Positions 53,254 to 60,789 of a stretch of DNA of 64,000 nt are shown piece after piece. Position numbers and translations under genes: made by a program. How positions within the stretch are numbered: position 1 is the stretch's first letter; the number at the start of each line of letters is the position of its first letter. The DNA comes from RGIG8748 sp045544515. GTDB taxonomy: Bacteria > Bacillota > Clostridia > UMGS1810. The stretch spans positions 62,001-126,000 of the forward strand of contig JAZPZD010000002.1 in assembly GCA_045544515.1 (NCBI GenBank), read 5' to 3'. A model generated the notes under the pieces. That model was not told where the DNA came from. It searched no databases and saw nothing but the letters and a program-made list of their open reading frames with translations.

Positions 53254-53641
53254 CTTCTTCGCCGCCCGAAACTTTGCTTATCAAAATAACCCCCGCATCC
53301 TCATCATCTGTTTTTTCACTTGTCACGCTAAGATGAATATCCTTGATATCCTTTAGCGTTGACACAAGCTGCTTTAGACCCATTTTGTCTATCATACCGT
53401 CGATTATCTGGATTTCTTCCTTTTCTTCTACCACTTCGTTTACAGGTTTTTTGGTTTCGCAGTCATATTCTACCGTTTTGGTTTTCTCTTTGTTCTTTAC
53501 AATGCAACGGTCAAGCTCGGATATGGATTTTTCTATCTTGTCAAGAAGTGAGTCACTTATGGAGAGTATTCTTTCTTCTCTGGTCTTTGATGCGGACTTG
53601 GGTTCTTCTTTTATTACACTCCAATTTTCACTTACAATAAT
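53231..53641 (-). CDS. Terminase small-subunit-like protein, probable non-standard start
   Basis: The minus-strand frame from 53641 to 53231 (136 codons) resembles the C-terminal part of clostridial phage small terminases: SLLDKIEKSISELDRCIVKN, then GMIDKMGLKQLVSTLKDIKD and an acidic tail. The ATT at 53641 lies 7 bases after AAGGAG, while no ATG, GTG or TTG follows early, so translation may begin at AUU. The usual N-terminal HTH domain that binds the packaging site is missing. The frame ends 23 bases inside terL. Alternative: the gene is truncated or starts at a later GTG (53434). Confidence 0.6.
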   Translation of the reverse strand: MIVSENWSVIKEEPKSASKTREERILSISDSLLDKIEKSISELDRCIVKNKEKTKTVEYDCETKKPVNEVVEEKEEIQIIDGMIDKMGLKQLVSTLKDIKDIHLSVTSEKTDDEDAGVILISKVSGGEEDEEEHDE

Positions 53642-53661
53642 GTTTCATCTCCTTAAAGGAT

Positions 53662-53985
53662 TTAAGCATTTTGCTCGCTTGTCAGCGCATCGCTCTGGAG
53701 TTTGGTCTGGTATTCTACCGCGAAACTGCTCTGGAGCTCGCTGTTTTGGAGAGCCTCGGCGTACTTTCTGGGGATTTTGACCTCAACACCTCTGGGAACA
53801 ATCATTCCCACGCCGTTTACCGCCACAAAAACATCGTCCTTGTAACGACCGTTATCCTTAAAGAGCTTAACCGTTACAGGCTCGTTGTAATATTGCTTGG
53901 CATCAAAGGATTTTACTTCTTTTGTTTCTTTTGTTTCTTTTGTTTCTTTTACTTCTTTTGCAGCTGTTGTCTTTGCTGTAGCCAT
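53662..53985 (-). CDS. Small phage head protein (unrecognised)
   Basis: The 107-residue protein has a Lys/Glu/Thr-repeat N-terminus (KETKETKETKEV) and a compact beta-rich domain (VFVAVNGVGMIVPRGVEVKI). Such proteins often follow the major capsid gene in Firmicutes phages and may be head-completion or decoration factors. It lies 28 bases after the capsid gene. Not assigned to a named family here. Confidence 0.6.
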   Translation of the reverse strand: MATAKTTAAKEVKETKETKETKEVKSFDAKQYYNEPVTVKLFKDNGRYKDDVFVAVNGVGMIVPRGVEVKIPRKYAEALQNSELQSSFAVEYQTKLQSDALTSEQNA

Positions 53986-54013
53986 TTTATCATTCCTTTC
54001 TTTACTGTGTTAA

Positions 54014-55297
54014 TTAATTGGCACCTATTTCAAAGCTGGATGCACTTTCTAATCTTATGATGTAGTTGTCCACCAAAAGCTCTGCAACCTTTGTACCTTT
54101 CCAACCGGCAGTTGCTCTCTGGTTTAACGGGTCTGCACTTCCGCCGGAGCCGAGCTGTTTAACAATGTGCTCCAATCCTCCGCCTGTAACCTCTGTAACG
54201 CCGTACGCATTGGCACCTAAAATGAGTGTAGAATACACATCTCTACCCATAAATCCGCCTTCTGCAGGACAAATAATATCATAGGAGCTCGGTTCCTCAG
54301 GAACAGGATTGGGCATTGATGCAGGGTCGAGACAAATTGTTCTATCTGCCGATGTTGCACCCGAAATAACTGCCGAATAAACATCCATTCTGTCTTCGTC
54401 CACTTTATAGCAGATATTTACTTTTCTTCCTATAAGACCCTTTGCTTCCTCGCTTGTTAAGTCCTCTTTAACTATGATTGTGTATTTGCTTGCCTCGCCG
54501 AATTCCGCTGGTGTTACATCGCTGTCATAATAAGCACTCCAAATAGTGAGGTTTTTGTTTGCGGGAATAAGATTTGTCGCACTAAACACTTTGGCCTCTG
54601 TACTTTCTACAAATCTTACGCCGCCAATCTTTCCGATTTCGCCGGTAAAGATGTTCTCGCTGTTTGAGTATTTGTTTACATCAATCCATTCAGGGTCACG
54701 CATAAGGTCGTACGCAACATCAGGATGAATGATTGCAACATAGCCGCCGTCAATCTTGGGAGTGTTTTGAGCCTTTAAAAATCGTGCTGCTCTGAATATA
54801 TCATCTACGCAGAGTTTGGAATTCTCTTTTAAAAGAGATCTGCTCTCAACACCGCCTGCATACATTACATTAGTACCGGAGTTTAAGACTTCTCTTGTAA
54901 CGGTATCGAGTGTGCTTCCTGCCTGTGCACCCAAAAGTCTGGTTGTTTCCACCAAGGTATTATCTACTGCGGTAAGCATAAGCACATCAGAAAGTGTTAC
55001 AAAGTATCCGTACTGCGAAATATCCGCGGTAACATTGGTTACAGAGAGACTGCCGCCGTCGGGAGTTATGCCCTCGGCAAGAGGCTTTGACGCCTTGCTA
55101 AAGGGTATAAACTTTCTGAAGTTGATGGTTTTTCCGCCGTTTGCGGGTATGGGGTGCTTCTGACCGAACTGGTCGTGCACCAGGTTGGGAACAGCGTTGT
55201 CTATAAGATAGTCGCTGTAATAGGTTTTCATTTCTGCCGAAAGACCTTCGGTTGTGTTTGGGTTCATATTAACTACATTAGCATTTGTTTCTGCCAT
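54014..55297 (-). CDS. Phage major capsid protein (N4-gp56 type)
   Basis: The 427-residue protein has the N4-gp56 major capsid pattern: TTEGLSAEMKTYYSDYLIDN, GGKTINFRKFIPFSKASKPL and YGYFVTLSDVLMLTAVDNT, then DGGYVAIIHPDVAYDL. It forms the capsid shell. GGAGG precedes the ATG. It follows a scaffold-like gene and precedes a small head gene, which matches the usual head-module order. Confidence 0.9.
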   Translation of the reverse strand: MAETNANVVNMNPNTTEGLSAEMKTYYSDYLIDNAVPNLVHDQFGQKHPIPANGGKTINFRKFIPFSKASKPLAEGITPDGGSLSVTNVTADISQYGYFVTLSDVLMLTAVDNTLVETTRLLGAQAGSTLDTVTREVLNSGTNVMYAGGVESRSLLKENSKLCVDDIFRAARFLKAQNTPKIDGGYVAIIHPDVAYDLMRDPEWIDVNKYSNSENIFTGEIGKIGGVRFVESTEAKVFSATNLIPANKNLTIWSAYYDSDVTPAEFGEASKYTIIVKEDLTSEEAKGLIGRKVNICYKVDEDRMDVYSAVISGATSADRTICLDPASMPNPVPEEPSSYDIICPAEGGFMGRDVYSTLILGANAYGVTEVTGGGLEHIVKQLGSGGSADPLNQRATAGWKGTKVAELLVDNYIIRLESASSFEIGAN

Positions 55298-55337
55298 TTA
55301 ATTTTTCCTCCTTTTTGATACGCAGAGGAGAGGAAAG

Positions 55338-56249
55338 CTAAAAGCTTATCCTCTCGCCTCTGGCTGCTCTTTGTGCAATTTCTGCCCTCTGCTCTCTGGA
55401 GAGCGAGGACACATCGTTTTTAAATATTGCGGAGCTCATAGAGGAAAGTCCGTTTTCAGCAGGACGCATCATTTTGGACCTCATTATATCCGTTGCCTCT
55501 TTTTTTGCTTCTTTGGCAGCTATTTGCGCCGCTTTGGAAACGATTTCGTTGTGATGCACAACCTCGTATGCGGTTTTTACATCAATTCCGCTTTTGACAA
55601 GCGATACAAACGAGGGATTTCTGGCTTCGTCAAAGATATTAAAATCGGGGTATACCTCTTTTAATGCCTCGCTCTCTCGAAACCATCCGTTTACGCTTTC
55701 GGTTGCCTCTCTTACGGCCTCGTACTGCGAAGAAAGTGCGTTTAATCTTCGGTTTTCGTTTTCGAGCTTTCTTATGTACTTGTAATCATCTATGCTTATT
55801 CCCCGCTTGTCAGCCTCTGCTGCAAGATAAGCATTGTCGTTTTCCAAGGCATTTTTAAGCTCCGAAACCTTGCCCGAAGAAATATTGTATCTGTCCATAA
55901 GCATTTCTACAATTTCTGTGTTTTCTTCGTTTCTCTTTTTGTTAAGAGAATTTTGCCTTAACCGTCTGGAAAGGTTTTCCTTTATCCTCTCCTCATAGAA
56001 CTCCTTGTAGTCGCCCTTGATCAGCTTTTCGAATTCCAATCTCTTTTGGGCTTTGAGGTCGGCACCGTCACTTTCAATGGATGTCTGGAAATCTGATACA
56101 CCTTTATCCTGATTGTTGTCTGTATGTATTTCCTCACCGTTTTGTGTCTGCGCCGCAATCTCTTGTACGGGGCTTGCGACTTCCCCCTGGGATACAGTTG
56201 TATCCGTTTCTGCTGTTGCATTTGGCAATGCATTTGTTTCTTTTTCCAT
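55338..56249 (-). CDS. Phage scaffold-like (capsid assembly) protein
   Basis: The 303-residue protein is highly charged and mostly coiled-coil. An acidic N-terminus (residues 1-70) leads into long helices (RLEFEKLIKGDYKEFYEERI; KYIRKLENENRRLNALSS) and a basic C-terminus ending ERISF, which is typical of scaffolds that contact the capsid protein. Its position 41 bases upstream of the capsid gene supports this. AAAGGAG precedes the ATG. Confidence 0.75.
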   Translation of the reverse strand: MEKETNALPNATAETDTTVSQGEVASPVQEIAAQTQNGEEIHTDNNQDKGVSDFQTSIESDGADLKAQKRLEFEKLIKGDYKEFYEERIKENLSRRLRQNSLNKKRNEENTEIVEMLMDRYNISSGKVSELKNALENDNAYLAAEADKRGISIDDYKYIRKLENENRRLNALSSQYEAVREATESVNGWFRESEALKEVYPDFNIFDEARNPSFVSLVKSGIDVKTAYEVVHHNEIVSKAAQIAAKEAKKEATDIMRSKMMRPAENGLSSMSSAIFKNDVSSLSREQRAEIAQRAARGERISF

Positions 56250-56464
56250 TTTTTCTCCTTTCGTCTTTCCGAAGTGTCAGCAAATATCTGCGGTCTTTTC
56301 CCGCGTGTCACCTGCTGTAACTTAATTATACAACAGTCAAATTAGCGATTTCGCCTACTTTTTTCAAAAAAACGAACACCGCCAAAACCCAGTGTTTGTG
56401 CGGAACAGAAAAGATTTACTTGTAAACAAAATGTGAATTTGCAATTAAAATTTTTAAGTTTTGG

Positions 56465-56494
56465 TTGTAAAAGATATGCATCTGCTGATATAAT
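56465..56494 (+). promoter_or_regulatory. Promoter of the SLH phosphodiester-glycosidase gene
   Basis: TTGTAA (56465-56470), 18 bases, TATAAT (56489-56494), 33 bases upstream of the ATG. Confidence 0.6.
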
Positions 56495-56526
56495 TACATA
56501 GAAAATATTTTTTAAAGGTGTTTATT

Positions 56527-59046
56527 ATGAAATTTAAAAAACTTATATCTAATTTAATAATTGGCTCGATAATCATTTCTTCGTATGCAAGTGCAGCCGT
56601 ACTAGGTACAGAAAACATAATCCATACCCGAAGAGAAATAGGTCCGGGTGCAGTTCTGGAGGAAAATATCTTTTACGGCGACCAGTCGGGCGTGGGATAT
56701 CAGTCGGAGTATTTTGTGGAATACACTCCCAACTCCACCCTCGTGCCTGCCGTAATTAATGACAAAGAGCTCTATGGCAGAATAACCGCATCACAGATGG
56801 CACAAGTGCTAAATAATGACGGCAAATACCCGAGCGTGCTCTTGAACTCGGACTTTTTCGCCTTGGAAACAGGCATACCTATGAGCCACCAGGTAACAGA
56901 CCACAGACTAACCGTTCAGGATTTGTCGCAGATGGACGCCATAGGCATAAACGACGATTCCACAGCGTTTATAGCTCCTCTGCAGATTAAAACCGAGATT
57001 ACAAACGGCGACAATGTAATTCCCATAGAAGTGTTTAACAAACTTCGCCAACCGTACAATATATATATGTATGACGACCAGTTTGCCGACACGATAAAGG
57101 CAAAGGACAGCGGATTAAATGTGGTAATAGGCTCTCTTTCATCTCACCTGTCTGTAGGCAAAACTGTGGAGGGAGTTGTAGAGGAGGTTATCGCATCCGA
57201 GGGCGACTTTGCAATACCCGAGGGCAAAATAGTCCTCTCTGCAGACGACAGAGTATCCGAAGAGATAATGAATACATTAAAAACCTTTTCTGCAGGCGAC
57301 AAGATATCCATAAAGGTATACGCCGAGGGCGACAAAAGGTGGAATGACGCTAAACACATCCTGGGTGCCTGGGGCGGAAGGATAATAACCGACGGCAAAA
57401 TAACCGAGGCTGATGAAGATGCCGCACCCCGAAGCGCAATAGGAATTAAAGAAGACGGAACCATTATCTTTTACGCATTAGACGGCAGGCAGATAGGTCA
57501 CAGCTACGGTGCAAGGCTAAAAACCCTTGCCAAAAGGCTTTTGGAAATCGGTTGCACCGATGCAATCGTTCTTGACGGCGGCGGTTCTACAACACTTGGA
57601 GGATATTATCCCGGCGAGGATAGCTTTTCTGTAATCAACAAGCCATCGGACAGGGTTGAACGAAAGGTAGCGACATTTGTGGGGCTCATAAACACTGCAA
57701 AGAGAACCCAAAAAGCCGAAAAGCTCTTTGTATACCCGTACAAAGAAAACTATCTCTCGGGAGCTACAGAAACATTTACCGCACTTGCCACAGACAAGAA
57801 CTTTTATGCAGTGCCTCTTGCAGATGAGGTAATCTACACCGCCCCCGACGGAACAAAGTCAAATAGCGGCACTATGAAAGTAACAGGCGACGGCAAGGCA
57901 AAGATAACTGCCAAATCCGGAAATCTTACCGCCACGCTTGAGGTTAACTGCTACAAAACGCCCACTGATATTATACTGAAAAATGCCGATACCAAAAAGA
58001 ATGTGACATCACTTAAACTTCTGCCGGAAGAGGGCATCAATCTTGATGCAACGGCTATGGTCGGCAACAAGGTGCTAAAGGGCGATGACAGTCTGTTTAA
58101 ATGGTCTTGTTCAAAAGAAATAGGGATAATAGAAAAAGACGGAACCTTTACCGCATCGGACAAAGACGCCACAGGAACAATAAGCGTGACCGCAGGCGAT
58201 AAAACCCACACAATAGAGGTAAGCGTGAAGAAAAAGAACCCCTACCCCGAAATAAGTATAAAAGAAGATACAAAAGATACCGTAGATATACTTTTTGTAC
58301 CCGACGGATATGATATAGATGAGAAAAACACAATCATCAAAATAGACGGGAAACAAGTCAAACCGCAATTTGAAAACGGCAAAATGACGGTGAAGTTTAC
58401 CGACGGATATATGCACAAAATAAGCATCAGTGCATCAAATCCCGAGGGACTTACCGCAATTACAAACTACACCGTAGACGGAACCGGGCACAAAAATATC
58501 TTCTCGGATGTAAAAGACAGCCATTGGGCAAAGAAATATATAACATATATGAACCAAAAAGGAATAGTCAATGGCTCTTCAAACGGCAAGGACACCGTGT
58601 TCAACCCCGACAGCAACATAACAAGGGGCGAATTTGCCGTAATGATTGCAAACTTTTTGAACCTTGATTTAGAGGATTTTGAAGATGAAAAAATAGACTT
58701 TGCAGACAAGGCGCAAATTCCATCCTGGTGTATAGAGCACGCCAAAGCGCTAAACATCCTGGGCATTATGCAAGGAAAGGGTGCAGGCGGAAAAACATAT
58801 TTTGACAGTGCAGCACCTCTTAGCCGAACCGAAGCGGCGGCGGCAATATCGAGGATTTTGCCCGACAAGATTGAAACAAAAGACTTAACCTTTAAAGACA
58901 AGGGCGATATTCCCTCTTGGGCAAAGGATGCATTTACAAAGCTGTGTTCTCTCGGGATAATAAACGGTTACTCCGACAACACACTAAAGGGAACAAACAA
59001 GATAACAAGATGCGAAACTGTTAAGATACTTTTTGAAACATACTAA
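56527..59046 (+). CDS. Secreted phosphodiester glycosidase (NAGPA domain) with Ig-like and SLH domains
   Basis: From the ATG at 56527 (AAAGG 8 bases upstream; a GTG three codons earlier is unlikely) the protein has 839 residues. Order: signal peptide (KFKKLISNLIIGSIIISSYA); NAGPA/phosphodiester-glycosidase domain to about residue 390 with RSAIGIKEDGTIIFYALDGR and CTDAIVLDGGGSTTLGG, the catalytic region; a Big/Ig-like part (about 400-560); a beta segment; three SLH domains from about 660 (FSDVKDSHWAKKYITYMNQK). It probably cleaves a phosphodiester-linked sugar on wall or exopolymer and is held at the cell surface. The biological substrate is unknown. Confidence 0.9.
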   Translation: MKFKKLISNLIIGSIIISSYASAAVLGTENIIHTRREIGPGAVLEENIFYGDQSGVGYQSEYFVEYTPNSTLVPAVINDKELYGRITASQMAQVLNNDGKYPSVLLNSDFFALETGIPMSHQVTDHRLTVQDLSQMDAIGINDDSTAFIAPLQIKTEITNGDNVIPIEVFNKLRQPYNIYMYDDQFADTIKAKDSGLNVVIGSLSSHLSVGKTVEGVVEEVIASEGDFAIPEGKIVLSADDRVSEEIMNTLKTFSAGDKISIKVYAEGDKRWNDAKHILGAWGGRIITDGKITEADEDAAPRSAIGIKEDGTIIFYALDGRQIGHSYGARLKTLAKRLLEIGCTDAIVLDGGGSTTLGGYYPGEDSFSVINKPSDRVERKVATFVGLINTAKRTQKAEKLFVYPYKENYLSGATETFTALATDKNFYAVPLADEVIYTAPDGTKSNSGTMKVTGDGKAKITAKSGNLTATLEVNCYKTPTDIILKNADTKKNVTSLKLLPEEGINLDATAMVGNKVLKGDDSLFKWSCSKEIGIIEKDGTFTASDKDATGTISVTAGDKTHTIEVSVKKKNPYPEISIKEDTKDTVDILFVPDGYDIDEKNTIIKIDGKQVKPQFENGKMTVKFTDGYMHKISISASNPEGLTAITNYTVDGTGHKNIFSDVKDSHWAKKYITYMNQKGIVNGSSNGKDTVFNPDSNITRGEFAVMIANFLNLDLEDFEDEKIDFADKAQIPSWCIEHAKALNILGIMQGKGAGGKTYFDSAAPLSRTEAAAAISRILPDKIETKDLTFKDKGDIPSWAKDAFTKLCSLGIINGYSDNTLKGTNKITRCETVKILFETY

Positions 59047-59052
59047 TATTTA

Positions 59053-59087
59053 AAAGCTGTCAAAAGTCTTGCTCTTTTGACAGCTTT
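59053..59087 (+). terminator. Terminator of the SLH glycosidase gene
   Basis: AAAGCTGTCAAAAG and CTTTTGACAGCTTT form a perfect 14-bp stem, followed by ATTTTTG. Confidence 0.85.
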
Positions 59088-59141
59088 ATTTTTGCATTTG
59101 CCGGAATTGCATTACTTGCCAATTATTTTTGTAAAAATCTA

Positions 59142-59170
59142 TTGACAATACACAACCGTTATGTTAAAAT
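59142..59170 (+). promoter_or_regulatory. Promoter of the tRNA-Ser pair
   Basis: TTGACA (59142-59147), 17 bases, TAAAAT (59165-59170). Confidence 0.85.
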
Positions 59171-59183
59171 AGTTAGGTCACAC

Positions 59184-59270
59184 GGAGAGGTGTCCGAGTG
59201 GTTTAAGGAGCTAGTCTTGAAAACTAGTGATGCGAAAGCACCCAGAGTTCGAATCTCTGCCTCTCCGCCA
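59184..59270 (+). tRNA. tRNA-Ser (TGA)
   Basis: Acceptor GGAGAGG/CCTCTCC, anticodon TGA between CTAGT and ACTAG, a long variable arm (GATGCGAAAGCACC region), GTTCGAATC T-loop and encoded CCA. Confidence 0.96.
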
Positions 59271-59335
59271 CTTCTTTTTAAAAAAGAATATATTGATTGA
59301 GGCTACCGTCTATTTCGGCAGACGATAGCGTATAC

Positions 59336-59426
59336 GGAGAAGTACTCAAGAGGCCGAAGAGGCGCCCCTGCTAAGGGTGTAGGTCGGGCAACCGGCGCGA
59401 GAGTTCAAATCTCTCCTTCTCCGCCA
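59336..59426 (+). tRNA. tRNA-Ser (GCT)
   Basis: Acceptor GGAGAAG/CTTCTCC, anticodon GCT, a long variable arm (GGTCGGGCAACCGGC region), GTTCAAATC T-loop and encoded CCA. A hairpin (GCTACCGTCT...AGACGATAGC) lies between the two tRNA genes. Confidence 0.95.
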
Positions 59427-59700
59427 AACAAAGAAAGACTACATTTTGTAGTCTTTTTTTGTTTTGTGAAAAAGATTTGAACTCGAGCGACGGGTACCGG
59501 CAAGAGGGGTTCGAGGAATGCCGCTGCCGGTGGCAGATGAAGGCATTCCGCAGAACTGGCAGAAACCCAACGAATACGAGTGTGCTTTAGCATACGAGGT
59601 ATGAGTTGTTGGTTTCAACTGGCCGCTTGAGGCAAATCTCTCGCATCGTAGCCAAACAAAAAAGGATACCGCAAGGCGTGCTTCTCAAAAGGATGTTTAC
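59403..59700 (+). repeat. Structured cassette bounded by tRNA-Ser 3' end and a degraded copy
   Basis: The tRNA end CAAATCTCTC...GCCAAACAAA recurs, degraded, at about 59633-59660 before another A-rich hairpin start. The DNA between holds GGAATGCC/GGCATTCC enclosing CTGCC/GGCAG and the word GACGGGTACCG, which also occurs inside the tRNA-Trp cassette at about 50037. No gene is supported. The right side (59660 on) is disrupted, possibly by the neighbouring mobile element. Confidence 0.5.
59434..59460 (+). terminator. Terminator of the tRNA-Ser pair
   Basis: AAAGACTAC and GTAGTCTTT arms with a five-base loop, then a T-run. Confidence 0.8.
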
Positions 59701-59725
59701 GAAAAAAGCCGATTGAGAGAGAATT

Positions 59726-59760
59726 AAGTACAGTTATTGAAAAATAGCTGTACTTTTTCT
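59726..59760 (+). terminator. Hairpin at the left edge of the mobile element
   Basis: AAGTACAG and CTGTACTT arms flank an A/T-rich loop and are followed by a T-run, about 90 bases before the HTH gene. Confidence 0.5.
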
Positions 59761-59847
59761 TTTGCTACAAAAGGCAGTAGTAAGTTAATACAGGATTAAG
59801 TCGTATCAAAAAGATGCGGCTTTTTTTGAGAAATGGAGGACTTTCAA

Positions 59848-60144
59848 ATGATGAAATTAAAAGGAAATTTTACAACTATACTCAATAAGATTATCACTGA
59901 TAAAAGTATCAGCGGAAACGAATTTAAGATATTATGTTATCTCTGTATGAGGTCAGGTAATGACAACTCCTGCTTTCCTTCTCTTGATACAATACATGAG
60001 GATACAGGTATTGGTTTATCAACTGTTAAAAACACGATACCCAAGTTGGTTGAGTCAGGTTACATAATCAAAGTTAATCGCAAAAAGAGTAACGGATGTT
60101 CCACATCTAATCTCTATCGGTTGACTAATAAAGTCCTTGAATAA
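59848..60144 (+). CDS. Small helix-turn-helix protein of the mobile element
   Basis: The 98-residue protein has a winged-helix/HTH_36-like domain: ISGNEFKILCYLCMRSGNDN, then PSLDTIHEDTGIGLSTVKNT. Such proteins are common near replication and mobilization genes of plasmids and integrative elements and may control them. The ATG at 59848 has GGAGG 8 bases upstream. A terminator-like hairpin follows at 60263. Confidence 0.75.
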   Translation: MMKLKGNFTTILNKIITDKSISGNEFKILCYLCMRSGNDNSCFPSLDTIHEDTGIGLSTVKNTIPKLVESGYIIKVNRKKSNGCSTSNLYRLTNKVLE

Positions 60145-60262
60145 ATGGTGGTTGTTTTTCGCATTGGGTGGTGTGAAAAACGACTACAAATAATACTAAG
60201 TTAATAATAACATAGGGTTATTGGATAAGAATAATATAGCCAATAAAACAAAACTATTATTT

Positions 60263-60309
60263 AATTGATTAGCTTCTCTCAAAGAGATTTGCAAATCAAT
60301 TATTTTTTT
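60263..60309 (+). terminator. Terminator after the HTH gene
   Basis: AATTGATT-GC and GC-AATCAATT arms with an inner TCTCT/AGAGA pair, then a T-run. Confidence 0.65.
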
Positions 60310-60325
60310 ATTCCAATATCCCTAA

Positions 60326-60450
60326 AAATTCTCGGACCGAGAATTTGAGAATTTTCCCAGACTTGATCTGGGGCAAGCATAGCGTCCGGCTGTCCGCCTG
60401 CCGCGTTGTGCCGCCTTGACGGCACACTATTCGGGCAGAAGCCCGGACCC
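60326..60450 (+). other. Candidate origin of transfer (oriT)
   Basis: A perfect 10-bp inverted repeat AAATTCTCGG-A-CCGAGAATTT (60326-60346) is followed by GCAAGCATAGCGTCCGG and two more hairpins (TGTGCCG...CGGCACA; CGGGC...GCCCG). The position just before mobC and the relaxase fits an oriT, and the nick may lie near the GC-rich single-stranded stretch. The exact nick site is not known. Confidence 0.6.
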
Positions 60451-60474
60451 ACTTTGATGAAGGAGGTAATATAA

Positions 60475-60789
60475 ATGTCAAAAAGAAAAAGAGATAAGAC
60501 ATTAACAATACGAGTTACTGAGAAAGAAAAACAATATATTCAAAAGCGTGCAGACAAAGCAGATCTAAGTGTTACAGATTATATGGTCAGACTTTCTTAC
60601 GAAACACCTATATATATTCCTGTCAATATGCAACCATTTTTATTAGAATTTAAGCGTATCGGAAACAACATTAATCAGCTGACACAGAAGATTAATGCAA
60701 AGGTGTTTCACCCATATAATTTCGAAGAATTTATCAGTGCGATTAACAAATTAAATGATCGCATTGGAGAGATCGCGAGGCGAGATTAA
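60475..60789 (+). CDS. mobC: MobC-like relaxosome accessory protein
   Basis: The 104-residue protein has a ribbon-helix-helix-type N-terminus (KTLTIRVTEKEKQYIQKRAD) and the MobC motif FKRIGNNINQLTQKINAKVF. MobC proteins bind near the nick site and help the relaxase open the DNA. AAGGAGG precedes the ATG. It overlaps the relaxase start by one base. Confidence 0.9.
   Translation: MSKRKRDKTLTIRVTEKEKQYIQKRADKADLSVTDYMVRLSYETPIYIPVNMQPFLLEFKRIGNNINQLTQKINAKVFHPYNFEEFISAINKLNDRIGEIARRD

Larger units (their letters stand above)
60145..60474. other. Intergenic region with terminator and oriT-like inverted repeats
   Basis: No gene is seen. After an A/T-rich part and a terminator (60263-60309), the stretch from 60326 to 60450 holds three palindromes and becomes GC-rich, unlike the surrounding DNA. 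It lies directly upstream of mobC, the usual place of an origin of transfer. Confidence 0.6.

Noticed and set aside
51796..56249. Complete prophage
   Set aside because: No integrase, portal, tail, lysis or regulatory genes are found on either side; host genes follow directly.
59405..59593. Minus-strand reading frame over the tRNA-Ser end
   Set aside because: It includes the tRNA gene and a terminator; no ribosome site.
60308..60508. Minus-strand frame of 66 codons across the oriT-like region
   Set aside because: It overlaps palindromes and the mobC start and has no ribosome site or protein-like composition.
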